A stretch of DNA of 64,000 nt, taken from NCBI GenBank assembly GCA_963780815.1, contig CAWADG010000013.1, forward strand, positions 62,001-126,000, in the 5' to 3' direction. Below, one piece after another: positions 33,947-41,528 of the stretch. A program made the translations under genes and the position numbers. The notes under the pieces are model-generated. The model worked only from the letters and a program-made list of their open reading frames with translations. It did no database searches and had not been told where the DNA came from. How positions within the stretch are numbered: the first letter of the stretch is position 1; each line of letters starts with the position of its first letter. The stretch is from VRUE01 sp963780815. GTDB taxonomy: Bacteria; Actinomycetota; Thermoleophilia; Solirubrobacterales; 70-9.

Positions 33947-34882
33947 CTAGCGCTTGGAGAACTGCGGACGCTTGCGGGCCTTCTTCAGGCCGGCCTTGCG
34001 GCGCTCCTTGACGCGGGCGTCGCGGGTCAGGTAGCCGCGACGCTTGAGCTCGCTCCGCAGCTCCGGATCGACCTCGGTGAGCGCCCGGGCGATCCCGTGC
34101 CGGACGGCGCCGGCCTGGCCGCCGATGCCGCCGCCGTGAACGCGGACACGGACGTCGACGCTGCCCTCGTATCCGGTCGTCGCAAGCGGCTGCCGCGCCA
34201 TCGTCTGGTGCAGCGGGCGCGGGAAGAACTCCTCGAGCGGGCGCCTGTTGATGACGATCTCGCCGCTGCCGGGCAGCAGGGTGACGCGGGCGATCGCGCT
34301 CTTCCGCTTGCCCGTCGCGAGGTAGCGGGCGTCGCCCTCGAGCTTGGCGGGCTCGCGGGGCGCAGGGCGGTCCTCGTCCTCACCTCCGGCGCCGACGAGC
34401 TCGGCCTCCTTGCGCGCGCGCTCCTCCTCCTCGGCCTCGAGGCGAGCCTGCTCCTCGGCGCTCCGCGGCCGCTCCTCCTCCTCGACCGCGATCGGCTCGA
34501 GGTCGGCTCCCGGAATCACGTCGGCTTTCTTCTCTCTCGCCTTCGGCTCCTCGGCGACCTCCGGCTCCTCGGCCTCGGTCGCCGCATCCTCAGCGAGCGC
34601 CTCCGGCGCCTCGTCCTCAGACGACTGATCCTCAGAGGCCTCCGACGACTCGTCGCCCTCGCTCGTCGTAGAGGAATCAGACTGCGACTCCTCCTCACTC
34701 GGGCTTGCGGCTTCACCATCAACCGCCGACTCCTCCGCTTCGCGTCCGGGGTCGGCGGGCGTCTCCTCGCCGGAGGTGTCCTCCTCCGCGACAGGACCCG
34801 CGGGCGTGGCGGCGTCGTCCCGCGATGAGGAGTCCTGCGACTCCTCTGAAGTCTCGTCCTGCTGTTTCTCGTCCTCGTTCAT
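33947..34882 (-). CDS. rpsI: Ribosomal protein S9 with a very long acidic N-terminal extension
   Basis: A 311-residue protein; the last 127 residues (from ARYLATGKRKSAIARV to KRPQFSKR) are an ordinary S9. The first 184 residues are low complexity and strongly acidic: Ser/Glu/Asp-rich to about residue 110, then a charged helical EEQARLEAEEEERARKEAE stretch. Other actinobacterial S9 proteins have far shorter extensions, about 20-40 residues in mycobacteria. The ATG at 34882 overlaps the rplM stop (ATGA) and there is no in-frame stop between extension and core. Confidence 0.9.
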   Translation of the reverse strand: MNEDEKQQDETSEESQDSSSRDDAATPAGPVAEEDTSGEETPADPGREAEESAVDGEAASPSEEESQSDSSTTSEGDESSEASEDQSSEDEAPEALAEDAATEAEEPEVAEEPKAREKKADVIPGADLEPIAVEEEERPRSAEEQARLEAEEEERARKEAELVGAGGEDEDRPAPREPAKLEGDARYLATGKRKSAIARVTLLPGSGEIVINRRPLEEFFPRPLHQTMARQPLATTGYEGSVDVRVRVHGGGIGGQAGAVRHGIARALTEVDPELRSELKRRGYLTRDARVKERRKAGLKKARKRPQFSKR

Positions 34883-35313
34883 CGCTCGATCTCCATCGGC
34901 TGCGGTTTCTGCGCCGCGTGGGGGTGGTCGGGGCCGGCATAGACCTTGAGCTTGGTCAGCTGGCGGCGGGCAAGCCGGTTGCGGGGCAACATTCCCTTCA
35001 CCGCCTTGCGGATCACCTCCTCGGGGCGCCTCTCGAGCATCTCCCCCAGGCTCCGGGACTTGATCCCGCCCGGGTATCCGCTGTGGCGCCAGTAGCGCTT
35101 CTGCTCGAGCTTGTTCCCCGTGACCCGAATCTTCTCGGCGTTGACGACGACGATGAAATCGCCGGTGTCGACATGGGGGGTGTACTCGGGCTTGCGCTTT
35201 CCACGCAGGGCGTCGGCGATCCTGGTCGCCAGCCGGCCCAGGGTCTGGCCCTCGGCATTGACCACATACCAGTCGCGCTGGCGGTCGGCGGATGTCGCTA
35301 CATAGGTCTTCAT
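34879..35313 (-). CDS. rplM: Ribosomal protein L13
   Basis: A 144-residue L13 matching the family throughout (TLGRLATRIADALRGKRKPEYTPHVDTGDFIVVVNAEKIRVTGNKLEQKRYWRHSGYPGG, MLPRNRLARRQLTKLKVYAG). First gene of the minus-strand block rplM-rpsI-glmM-glmS-nnr-CBS-alr-cca. A TATGAT hexamer (35355-35360, minus strand) about 42 bases upstream is a plausible -10 element. Confidence 0.97.
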   Translation of the reverse strand: MKTYVATSADRQRDWYVVNAEGQTLGRLATRIADALRGKRKPEYTPHVDTGDFIVVVNAEKIRVTGNKLEQKRYWRHSGYPGGIKSRSLGEMLERRPEEVIRKAVKGMLPRNRLARRQLTKLKVYAGPDHPHAAQKPQPMEIER

Positions 35314-35353
35314 CGTTGAAAAACCGCGCGGGCAACCCTGCGCGGCGGTCCAG

Positions 35354-35380
35354 CATCATAGCCGCAGACCGTTCTATACT
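35354..35380. promoter_or_regulatory. Divergent promoter region between rplM and the riboswitch/M23 gene
   Basis: Two -10-like hexamers face away from each other: TATGAT on the minus strand (35355-35360) for rplM and TATACT on the plus strand (35375-35380) for the riboswitch leader. No good -35 sequence is seen for either. Confidence 0.4.
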
Positions 35381-35384
35381 GCCG

Positions 35385-35535
35385 CGCCAAGCAGTGCCGA
35401 ATCCCGCCCGGCCCAGCCGGACGGGAGCGGAGGAACCGAAGAGGCCGTTGCAGGTCTCCGGGGCGAATCGGACGAACAGGTCCGTAGCGCAGCTCTTTCA
35501 GCGCGAGCCCGACAGCTAACTCCGTAGGCGAACGA
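35385..35535 (+). ncRNA. Cyclic di-AMP riboswitch (ydaO-yuaA class)
   Basis: The leader carries the conserved blocks of this class in order: GCCGAATCCCGCC, then GGAGGAACCGA, then GGGGCGAATC, then the hallmark GAGCCCGACAGCTAACTCCGTAGGCG. The intervening GCCCGGCCCAGCCGGACGGG forms a hairpin. In actinobacteria this riboswitch controls cell-wall hydrolases and turns expression down when c-di-AMP is bound. Here it directly precedes an M23 peptidase, with the ribosome site GAGAGGA (35538-35544) just after it, so control of translation or early termination is possible. Ends are approximate. Confidence 0.9.
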
Positions 35536-35550
35536 AAGAGAGGACTGTAG

Positions 35551-36510
35551 GTGGCACGCAGCGGGACGGCTGCCGGATTCCGGCAAACCGGATTTGGATT
35601 GATAGCCGCAATGGCGATCGCCTTGGCGTGCGCTGCGGCGCCCGCCGCCGCGGAGACTGGCGGCGCCCCGACTCCGGCCGGCATGGCTCCGGCCCCTCCG
35701 AGCCCGACCGGCACCCCGGCCGACGAAACCCCGAGCGCCGGCAACCTGACCCTGGAGTCGGCCGAAGTCACCCCGCGGAAATCCTTCTATTACGGGGTCC
35801 GGTACCCGAGCCTCCGCTACACAATCGGCAGCGACCAACCCCAGAACGACCTTCGTATCGACGTCGTCGACGCGGCCGGAGAAGTGATGGCGAGCTACTA
35901 CCGCAACGACGTCGCGCCCGGAGTCGAAGACAGGGTCCGGTGGTCGGGGGTGACGGCCCTGGGCCGCCCCGCCCCCAACGGCCGCTACACGTTCAGGGTC
36001 GCGCCGCAGACGAGCCCCGAACCGCTGCGGGCCAAGCGCCGCGCCTCCTCGTCCGAAGCGCCGGTCAGCCTCGACTTCTCCCTCTACGGGTACGCCTTCC
36101 CGCTGCTCGGCGCGCACGACTTCGGCGATGCCGCCGACCGCTTCGGCGCCCCCCGATCCGGCCACACCCACGAGGGCCAGGACATCCTCGCCAGGTGCGG
36201 GACGCCGATCGTCGCCGCCCGCGGCGGGCGCGTCCAGTACGCGGGCTACCAGAGCGCCGCCGGCAACTACGTCGTCATCGACGGGCGCGGGACCGGCTTC
36301 GACATGGTCTACATGCACATGCGGGAACCCTCGGCCCTACAGGAAGGGATGGTCGTCCGCACCGGCCAGCCGATCGGGCTGGTCGGCGAAACCGGCGACG
36401 CCGTCGGGTGCCACCTCCACTTCGAGATCTGGGAACCACCCGGCTGGTATGAAGGCGGCAGCCCGATCGACCCCCTCCCATATCTCGAACGCTGGGATCG
36501 CTACAGCTAG
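35551..36510 (+). CDS. M23 family (LytM) peptidoglycan endopeptidase
   Basis: A 319-residue exported protein, GTG start at 35551, with signal peptide FGLIAAMAIALACAAAPAAA. A beta domain (about 65-165, VRWSGVTALGRPAPNGRYTFRV, FlgD/Ig-like) precedes the peptidase. Zinc motifs are HTHEGQD (HxxxD) and HLHFEIW, with GNYVVIDG and YMHM between. It probably cleaves peptide cross-links outside the membrane. The c-di-AMP riboswitch upstream links it to envelope stress or turgor. Confidence 0.92.
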   Translation: MARSGTAAGFRQTGFGLIAAMAIALACAAAPAAAETGGAPTPAGMAPAPPSPTGTPADETPSAGNLTLESAEVTPRKSFYYGVRYPSLRYTIGSDQPQNDLRIDVVDAAGEVMASYYRNDVAPGVEDRVRWSGVTALGRPAPNGRYTFRVAPQTSPEPLRAKRRASSSEAPVSLDFSLYGYAFPLLGAHDFGDAADRFGAPRSGHTHEGQDILARCGTPIVAARGGRVQYAGYQSAAGNYVVIDGRGTGFDMVYMHMREPSALQEGMVVRTGQPIGLVGETGDAVGCHLHFEIWEPPGWYEGGSPIDPLPYLERWDRYS

Positions 36511-36533
36511 GCCCGCAGCCGGCGCCATGATGG

Positions 36534-36554
36534 GAATGGGACTGGTTCTCATTC
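36534..36554. promoter_or_regulatory. Candidate Zur/Fur operator
   Basis: An inverted repeat GAATGGGA-ctggt-TCTCATTC (seven of eight positions paired) lies 17 bases before the Fur-family regulator. Its AATG...CATT core and size suit a Fur/Zur dimer, and it would overlap the start of transcription. Autoregulation of the regulator-ZIP pair is the simplest reading. Confidence 0.45.
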
Positions 36555-36571
36555 TCTGCTAGGTTCCGCCG

Positions 36572-36997
36572 ATGAGCTGGGCCGAGCTTGCGATGAGGCG
36601 CCTCAGTGAGGCCGGGTACAAAAGCGGCGGGTCGCGCCGCCAGGTCGTCGACCTCCTCGACCGCGAGAGCTGCGCGGTGACGGCGCTCGAGATCGACCGC
36701 CGCCTCGAATCGGTAGGCCGGGCCAGCGTCTACCGGACGCTCGAGCAGCTCGAGCAGCTTCACCTGATCCAGCGGGTCGAGATCGGCGGCGACGCGGCCG
36801 GCTACGAGCGCGTCGACCCCGAGCTGCATCACCATCACATTGTCTGCGAGGGGTGTGGGCGGCTCGCCCCGTTCGCGAGCGAGGCACTCGAGGAGGCGAT
36901 CGAAGCGGTCAGCCGCCGGTCCGAGTTCGCGGTCGCCGGGCACGACGTGGTACTCCGCGGGACCTGCCCGCGCTGCGGCAGCCGCGGCGGGCGCTGA
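36572..36997 (+). CDS. Fur family metalloregulator, probably Zur
   Basis: A 141-residue Fur-type repressor. The winged-helix DNA-binding part contains SGGSRRQVVDLLDRESCAVTALEIDRRLESVGRASVYRTLEQLEQLHLIQRVEIG. The metal region has HHHHIVCEGCGR, and the structural zinc pairs are CEGC and CPRC. The immediate downstream gene is a ZIP transporter, favouring zinc over iron. A 21-bp inverted repeat precedes the ATG. Confidence 0.85.
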   Translation: MSWAELAMRRLSEAGYKSGGSRRQVVDLLDRESCAVTALEIDRRLESVGRASVYRTLEQLEQLHLIQRVEIGGDAAGYERVDPELHHHHIVCEGCGRLAPFASEALEEAIEAVSRRSEFAVAGHDVVLRGTCPRCGSRGGR

Positions 36998-37004
36998 GGC
37001 CGGC

Positions 37005-37670
37005 GTGCCCGGGCTCGCGATCCCCCTCGCCGCCCTGACCGTCGTCGCGACGCTGGTCGGCGGCCAGATCGCGCTGCGCCTCTCCCACACCCTTCCCACC
37101 GTGATCGCGCTGACCGGCGGCGTCGTCGTCGCCGTCGCGCTGTTCGACGTTCTCCCCGAGGGGATCGAAAACGTCGGCGACACGAGCCGGGCGACCGCCT
37201 TCGTCGCGGTCGGCTTCCTCGCCTTCTTCTTCGCCGAGCGGGCGCTGGTCCTCCACCACCGCGACGACCCCGACGAGGCCCGCGCCCACCACCGCGTCGG
37301 GGTTCTCGGCGCGCTCGGCCTCTCGGTCCACAGCTTCATCGACGGGCTCGGGATCGGCCTCGCCTTCGGCCTCGACACGACGACCGGCTTCCTCGTCTTC
37401 ATCGCCGTCATCAGCCACGACTTCGCCGACGGGCTCAACACGGTCAGCTTCGTCCTCAGCCAGTCCGGCAACCGCGGGCAGGCAAAGAAATGGCTGCGGA
37501 TCGATGCGCTGGCGCCGCTGCTCGGCGCAATCGTCGGCTCGCTGATGACCGTCTCCAACGAGGCCCTCGGCTACATCCTCTGCCTCTACAGCGGCTTCTT
37601 CATCTACATGGGGGCGACCGACCTCCTGCCCGAGGCCCATGCCCACGCCTCCTCCAGAAAGTCGCGCTGA
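37005..37670 (+). CDS. ZIP family metal transporter
   Basis: A 221-residue membrane protein with GTG start at 37005, seven bases after the regulator. Eight helices are expected; the conserved metal-path motifs are VHSFIDGLGIGLAF (helix IV) and SHDFADGLNTVSF (helix V). A His-rich loop, HHRDDPDEARAHHRVG, precedes helix IV, and the C-terminus is EAHAHASS. It probably imports zinc or another divalent metal under control of the upstream regulator. Confidence 0.88.
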   Translation: MPGLAIPLAALTVVATLVGGQIALRLSHTLPTVIALTGGVVVAVALFDVLPEGIENVGDTSRATAFVAVGFLAFFFAERALVLHHRDDPDEARAHHRVGVLGALGLSVHSFIDGLGIGLAFGLDTTTGFLVFIAVISHDFADGLNTVSFVLSQSGNRGQAKKWLRIDALAPLLGAIVGSLMTVSNEALGYILCLYSGFFIYMGATDLLPEAHAHASSRKSR

Positions 37671-37700
37671 CCGCGTCCGGCTTCGCGATGATCTTCGCGA

Positions 37701-38498
37701 TCACCCGCGTCGCCGGGGTCTGAGCGCGGCCTCGGGGTCGCCGCCCTCCGGCGCCAGCTTCCGGGTCAGCGCCAGGGCGACCGCGATCGGGACCGTCGCC
37801 GGCAGCGTGTCGAGGACGAAGAAGAGGAGGTCGAATGCGAGGCCGAGCGCCGCGGCCAGCCCCGCCGCGGTCAACTGGCGGCGACGTTCGGCGGCAAGCA
37901 GGCAGCCGGTGGTCGCGGCGACGAAGACGTCCCCGAACCCCATCTGCGCCGAGCCGAAGCGGATCAGCTGCAGCCGTGGCAGCGCGCCCGGGTGGGCCGC
38001 GACGAGGACCCCGTTGGGCCCCTGCAGGAGTTCGACGGCGACGAGGATCGCGTCGATCGTCGCCATCGCGTAGATCCCCCACCGCAGCCATGGGCCCGGA
38101 ACGGCCGAGGCGAGGAGCCAGCCGAGCGTGACGCAGGCAAGTGAGGAGACCGCCGCGGCCGCGGCCTCACCGGCGAGCGCGCCCTTCGACACCCAGGCGA
38201 GGGCGAAGAGGGGAAGCGCCGCCAGGGCCCAGGCCGGGCGCGAGCCACGGATCAGCCAGCCGAGGGCGAACGCCGCGAGCGGCGGGCACGTGATCAACGC
38301 CAGGTAGGAGAGGGTCGTCGCCGAGCCCGGGGTCGCCGCGACGATGCCGATCACGACGATGATCGAGGCGGCCGGGATCACCGCCCACCAGGGACTGCGG
38401 AGCGACTCCACCCAGCCGGCCGGGTGGGGCCGCGGCAGCGCCACGAGCGCGGCCTGCAGCAGGCTGAGCGCCCCTATCGAAATCGCAAACGGGAGCAT
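37701..38498 (-). CDS. Polytopic membrane protein with a GxGD motif (presenilin-like aspartyl protease candidate)
   Basis: A 265-residue protein with about eight or nine hydrophobic helices. Asp149 lies in a helix (IYAMATIDAILVAVE) and Asp190 is in GFGD (MGFGDVFVAATTGCLLA). A LPATVP segment (232-237) sits before the last helix. Asp in one helix, GxGD in the next and a PAL-like motif is the plan of A22 intramembrane aspartyl proteases such as presenilin. It is weaker than a full match, so this is inference. It lies downstream of guaA, separated by a long perfect hairpin. Confidence 0.6.
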   Translation of the reverse strand: MLPFAISIGALSLLQAALVALPRPHPAGWVESLRSPWWAVIPAASIIVVIGIVAATPGSATTLSYLALITCPPLAAFALGWLIRGSRPAWALAALPLFALAWVSKGALAGEAAAAAVSSLACVTLGWLLASAVPGPWLRWGIYAMATIDAILVAVELLQGPNGVLVAAHPGALPRLQLIRFGSAQMGFGDVFVAATTGCLLAAERRRQLTAAGLAAALGLAFDLLFFVLDTLPATVPIAVALALTRKLAPEGGDPEAALRPRRRG

Positions 38499-38506
38499 CC
38501 CATCGG

Positions 38507-38556
38507 GACGTGCCGTGAGTTAGCCGCCCATATGGACGGCTAACTCACGGCACGTC
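38507..38556. terminator. 20-bp perfect inverted repeat after guaA
   Basis: Arms at 38507-38526 and 38537-38556 are exact reverse complements across all 20 positions, with a ten-base spacer. The arm contains GTGAGTTAGCC. It lies between the guaA stop and the start of the next minus-strand gene. No U-run follows in either direction, so it is either a Rho-independent terminator of the U-less kind or a protein or cruciform site. Confidence 0.6.
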
Positions 38557-38569
38557 GAGGCCGGATCGG

Positions 38570-40249
38570 CTACTCCCACTCGATCGTCGCCGGCGGCTTC
38601 GAGGAGATGTCGAGGGCGACGCGGTTGACGCCGGCGATCTCGTTGATGATCCGGTTCGAGACCCGCTCCAGCAGGTCGTAGGGCAGGCGCGCCCAGTCGG
38701 CGGTCATCGCGTCGTCAGAGGTCACCGCCCGGATCACGATCGGGTAGGCGTAAGTCCGCCCGTCGCCCTGGACCCCGACCGAGCGGACGACCGGCAGCAC
38801 GCAGAACGACTGCCAGAGCTGGCGGTAGAGCTCGGCGGCGCGGATCTCCTCCTGGAGGATCGCGTCGGCGCCCCGCAGGATGTCGAGGCGTTCCTTCGTC
38901 ACCTCGCCGCCGACGATCCGGATCGCCAGCCCCGGCCCCGGGAACGGCTGGCGCCAGACCAGCCGCTCGGGGAGGCCGAGCTCGGCGCCGACGGCCCGGA
39001 CCTCGTCCTTGAACAGCATCCGCAGCGGCTCGACGAGCTCGAACTCGAGGTCGTCGGGGAGGCCGCCGACGTTGTGGTGGGACTTGATCGTCGCCGCGTG
39101 GTCGCTGCCGCCCGACTCGATCACGTCCGAGTAGAGGGTCCCCTGGACCAGGTAGCGCGCGTCCTCGAGCTTCGCCGCCTCCTCCTCGAAGACCCGGATG
39201 AACTCCTCGCCGATGATCTTCCGCTTTCGCTCGGGCTCCTCGACGCCGGAGAGCCGTCTCAGGAACCGCTCCTCGGCGTCGACGTGGACGAGCGGGATGC
39301 CGAACCGCTCGAACGCCTCGACCACCTGCTCGGCCTCGTTCAGCCGCATAAGCCCGTGGTCGACGAAGACGCAGGTCAGCCGCTCCCCCACCGCGCGGTG
39401 GACGAGCAGCGCCGCGACCGAGGAGTCGACGCCGCCGGAGAGGCCGCAGATCACCCGGCCCTCGCCGACCTGGTCCCCGATTCTCGCGACCTGTTCGGCG
39501 ATCACCGATTGCGGCGACCACTGGTCCTCGCAGCCGGCGATCTCGCGCAGGAACCGGGTCAGGATCTCGGTCCCGTAGGGAGTGTGGACGACCTCGGGGT
39601 GGAACTGGATCCCGTAGAGCCCGCGGTCGGGCGCCTCGCAGGCGGCAACCGGCGAGCCCGGGGTCGAGGCCAGCGCCTCGAACCCCGCGGGTGGCTCGAA
39701 GACCGCGTCGCGGTGGCTCATCCAGCAGCTCTGTGTCTCGGGCAGGCCGGCGAGGAGCGTGCCGCCGCCGTCGCGCAGGGTCAGCTCGGTGCGCCCGAAC
39801 TCCCCCGCTTCGGCCCCCTCGACTCTGCCACCGAGGCTCTGGACCATCGCCTGCATCCCGTAACAGATCCCCAGCATCGGGATCCCGAGCTCGAGCAGCT
39901 CGGTCGGGAACGCCGGCGCGCCCGGCTCATACACCGAGGCCGGCCCGCCGGAGAGGATCAGGGCCCTGGGCCGGCGCTCGCGGATCGAGTCGGCGGCGAC
40001 AGTCGCGGGAAGCATCTCGGCGAACACTCCGCATTCCCGGATCCGCCTTGCGATCAGCTGCGAGTACTGGCCCCCGAAATCCAGCACGAGCACCTCCTCG
40101 AGGGCAGGTTCCGGCCGTGTGCTCCGCTCCGCGTCCGCCACGGCCGGGTTGTCCGAACCCTGCTCACTGGTCGCGGCTACCTCGCTCACGCGAACACCGT
40201 CAGAATTCGATTCGCGTTCGCTCGTGCATTCACCTTCACGGTCCCCCAC
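38570..40249 (-). CDS. guaA: GMP synthase (glutamine-hydrolysing)
   Basis: Converts XMP to GMP. Class I glutaminase domain: LDFGGQYSQLIARRIRE, nucleophile Cys in MLGICYGMQAMVQ, and FHPEVVHTPYG. ATP-PPase domain: GLSGGVDSSVAALLVHRAVG with the P-loop SGGVDSS. C-terminal dimerisation domain ends ISSKPPATIEWE. GTG 40249 gives 559 residues. GTG 40189 is more likely because it overlaps, as GTGA, the stop of a 15-codon upstream frame (40186-40233). The extra 20 residues are not conserved-looking. It follows guaB3 by 36 bases. Confidence 0.95.
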   Translation of the reverse strand: MGDREGECTSERESNSDGVRVSEVAATSEQGSDNPAVADAERSTRPEPALEEVLVLDFGGQYSQLIARRIRECGVFAEMLPATVAADSIRERRPRALILSGGPASVYEPGAPAFPTELLELGIPMLGICYGMQAMVQSLGGRVEGAEAGEFGRTELTLRDGGGTLLAGLPETQSCWMSHRDAVFEPPAGFEALASTPGSPVAACEAPDRGLYGIQFHPEVVHTPYGTEILTRFLREIAGCEDQWSPQSVIAEQVARIGDQVGEGRVICGLSGGVDSSVAALLVHRAVGERLTCVFVDHGLMRLNEAEQVVEAFERFGIPLVHVDAEERFLRRLSGVEEPERKRKIIGEEFIRVFEEEAAKLEDARYLVQGTLYSDVIESGGSDHAATIKSHHNVGGLPDDLEFELVEPLRMLFKDEVRAVGAELGLPERLVWRQPFPGPGLAIRIVGGEVTKERLDILRGADAILQEEIRAAELYRQLWQSFCVLPVVRSVGVQGDGRTYAYPIVIRAVTSDDAMTADWARLPYDLLERVSNRIINEIAGVNRVALDISSKPPATIEWE

Positions 40250-40285
40250 CCGCGCGCCAGGCTCCAGGACCCGCCGGCCATCCCG

Positions 40286-41491
40286 TCAGTCATCCGATAC
40301 AGCGACCCCCGCGGAAACGGCTGCACGGCCGTTGGAGCCCATGCCCACCGACTGCTCCTGCTGCAGCTTCTTGCCCTCGCTCTGCAGCGCAGGAGCGACC
40401 ATCACCTCGGCCCGCTGGAAGGAGCGGATGTCCTCATAGCCGGTGGTCGCCATCGAGGTTTTCAAAGCTCCCATCAGGTTGAAGGTGCCGTCGTTCTCCT
40501 GGGCCGGGCCGAGGAGGATCTCCTCCATCGTCCCGTCCTGCTTGGTCGAGACCCTGGTGCCGCGCGGCAGCGAGGGGTGGAAGGTCGCCATCCCCCAGTG
40601 GAACCCGCGACCCGGCGCCTCCTTCGCCCGGGCCAGCGGCGAGCCGACCATCACCGCGTCGGCGCCGACGGCGATCGCCTTCGAGACGTCGCCCCCGGTC
40701 CGCATCCCGCCGTCGGCGATCACGTTCACGTACTCACCGGTCTCCAGCATGTGCTGGGCGCGGGCGGCGGCGACATCGGCGATCGCGGTCGCCTGCGGGA
40801 CCCCGATCCCGAGCACACCGCGGGTCGTGCAGGCAGCGCCCGGCCCGACCCCCACCAGCACGCCCACCGCCCCGGTCCGCATCAGGTGGAGGCCGGTGGA
40901 GTAGGACGCGCAGCCGCCGACGACTGTCGGCACCGGCACTTCTGCGATGAACTCCTTCAGGTTCAGAGGCTCGACCGTGGTCGAGACGTGTTCGGCCGAG
41001 ATCACCGTGCCCTGGATGACGAGGATGTCGATCCCGGCCTCGACCGCGATCTCGTAGTGCTCGCGCACCCGCTGCGGGGTGAGGGAGCCGCAGGCCACCG
41101 CGCCTCGCTCCTTGATCTCGGCTATCCGCTGCCCGATCAGCTCCGGCTTGATCGGCTCCGAGTAGATCTCCTGCATCGTCCGCGTCGCCAGGTGCTTGGG
41201 CGCGGCGGCGATCTTCTCCAGCTGCTCCTCGGCGTTCTCGAAGCGGGTCCAGATCCCCTCGAGGTTGAGCACCCCGAGCCCGCCGATCTGGTTGACGAGG
41301 GCGGCGGTGTCGGGGCTGACCACCCCGTCCATGGCCGAGGCGACGAGCGGCAGCTCGAAGCGATAGGGGCCGAGCGTCCAGCTGATGTCAATGTCGTCGG
41401 GATCGCGGGTGCGGCGCGACGGAACGATCGCGATGTCGTCGAATCCGTAGGCGCGCCTCCCCTTCTTGCCTCGACCGATGTCGATCTCCAA
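40286..41491 (-). CDS. guaB3: GuaB3 family IMP dehydrogenase-related protein
   Basis: A 401-residue TIM-barrel enzyme of the IMPDH/GMP reductase superfamily. I start at TTG 41491, preceded by GGAGGA, giving MEIDIGRGKKGRRAYGFDDIAIVPS, the usual GuaB3 N-terminus. The nucleotide loop with catalytic Cys is GVGPGAACTTRGVLGIGVPQ and the phosphate site IADGGMRTGGDVSKAIAVGADAVMVGS. No CBS domains are present. Some GuaB3 proteins have been shown to act as GMP reductases, so either direction of IMP/GMP exchange is possible. Co-directional with guaA, 36 bases apart. Confidence 0.9.
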   Translation of the reverse strand: MEIDIGRGKKGRRAYGFDDIAIVPSRRTRDPDDIDISWTLGPYRFELPLVASAMDGVVSPDTAALVNQIGGLGVLNLEGIWTRFENAEEQLEKIAAAPKHLATRTMQEIYSEPIKPELIGQRIAEIKERGAVACGSLTPQRVREHYEIAVEAGIDILVIQGTVISAEHVSTTVEPLNLKEFIAEVPVPTVVGGCASYSTGLHLMRTGAVGVLVGVGPGAACTTRGVLGIGVPQATAIADVAAARAQHMLETGEYVNVIADGGMRTGGDVSKAIAVGADAVMVGSPLARAKEAPGRGFHWGMATFHPSLPRGTRVSTKQDGTMEEILLGPAQENDGTFNLMGALKTSMATTGYEDIRSFQRAEVMVAPALQSEGKKLQQEQSVGMGSNGRAAVSAGVAVSDD

Positions 41492-41528
41492 TTGGTCCTC
41501 CAGGGCGGGGTGGCGTTGAACAGCCAGA

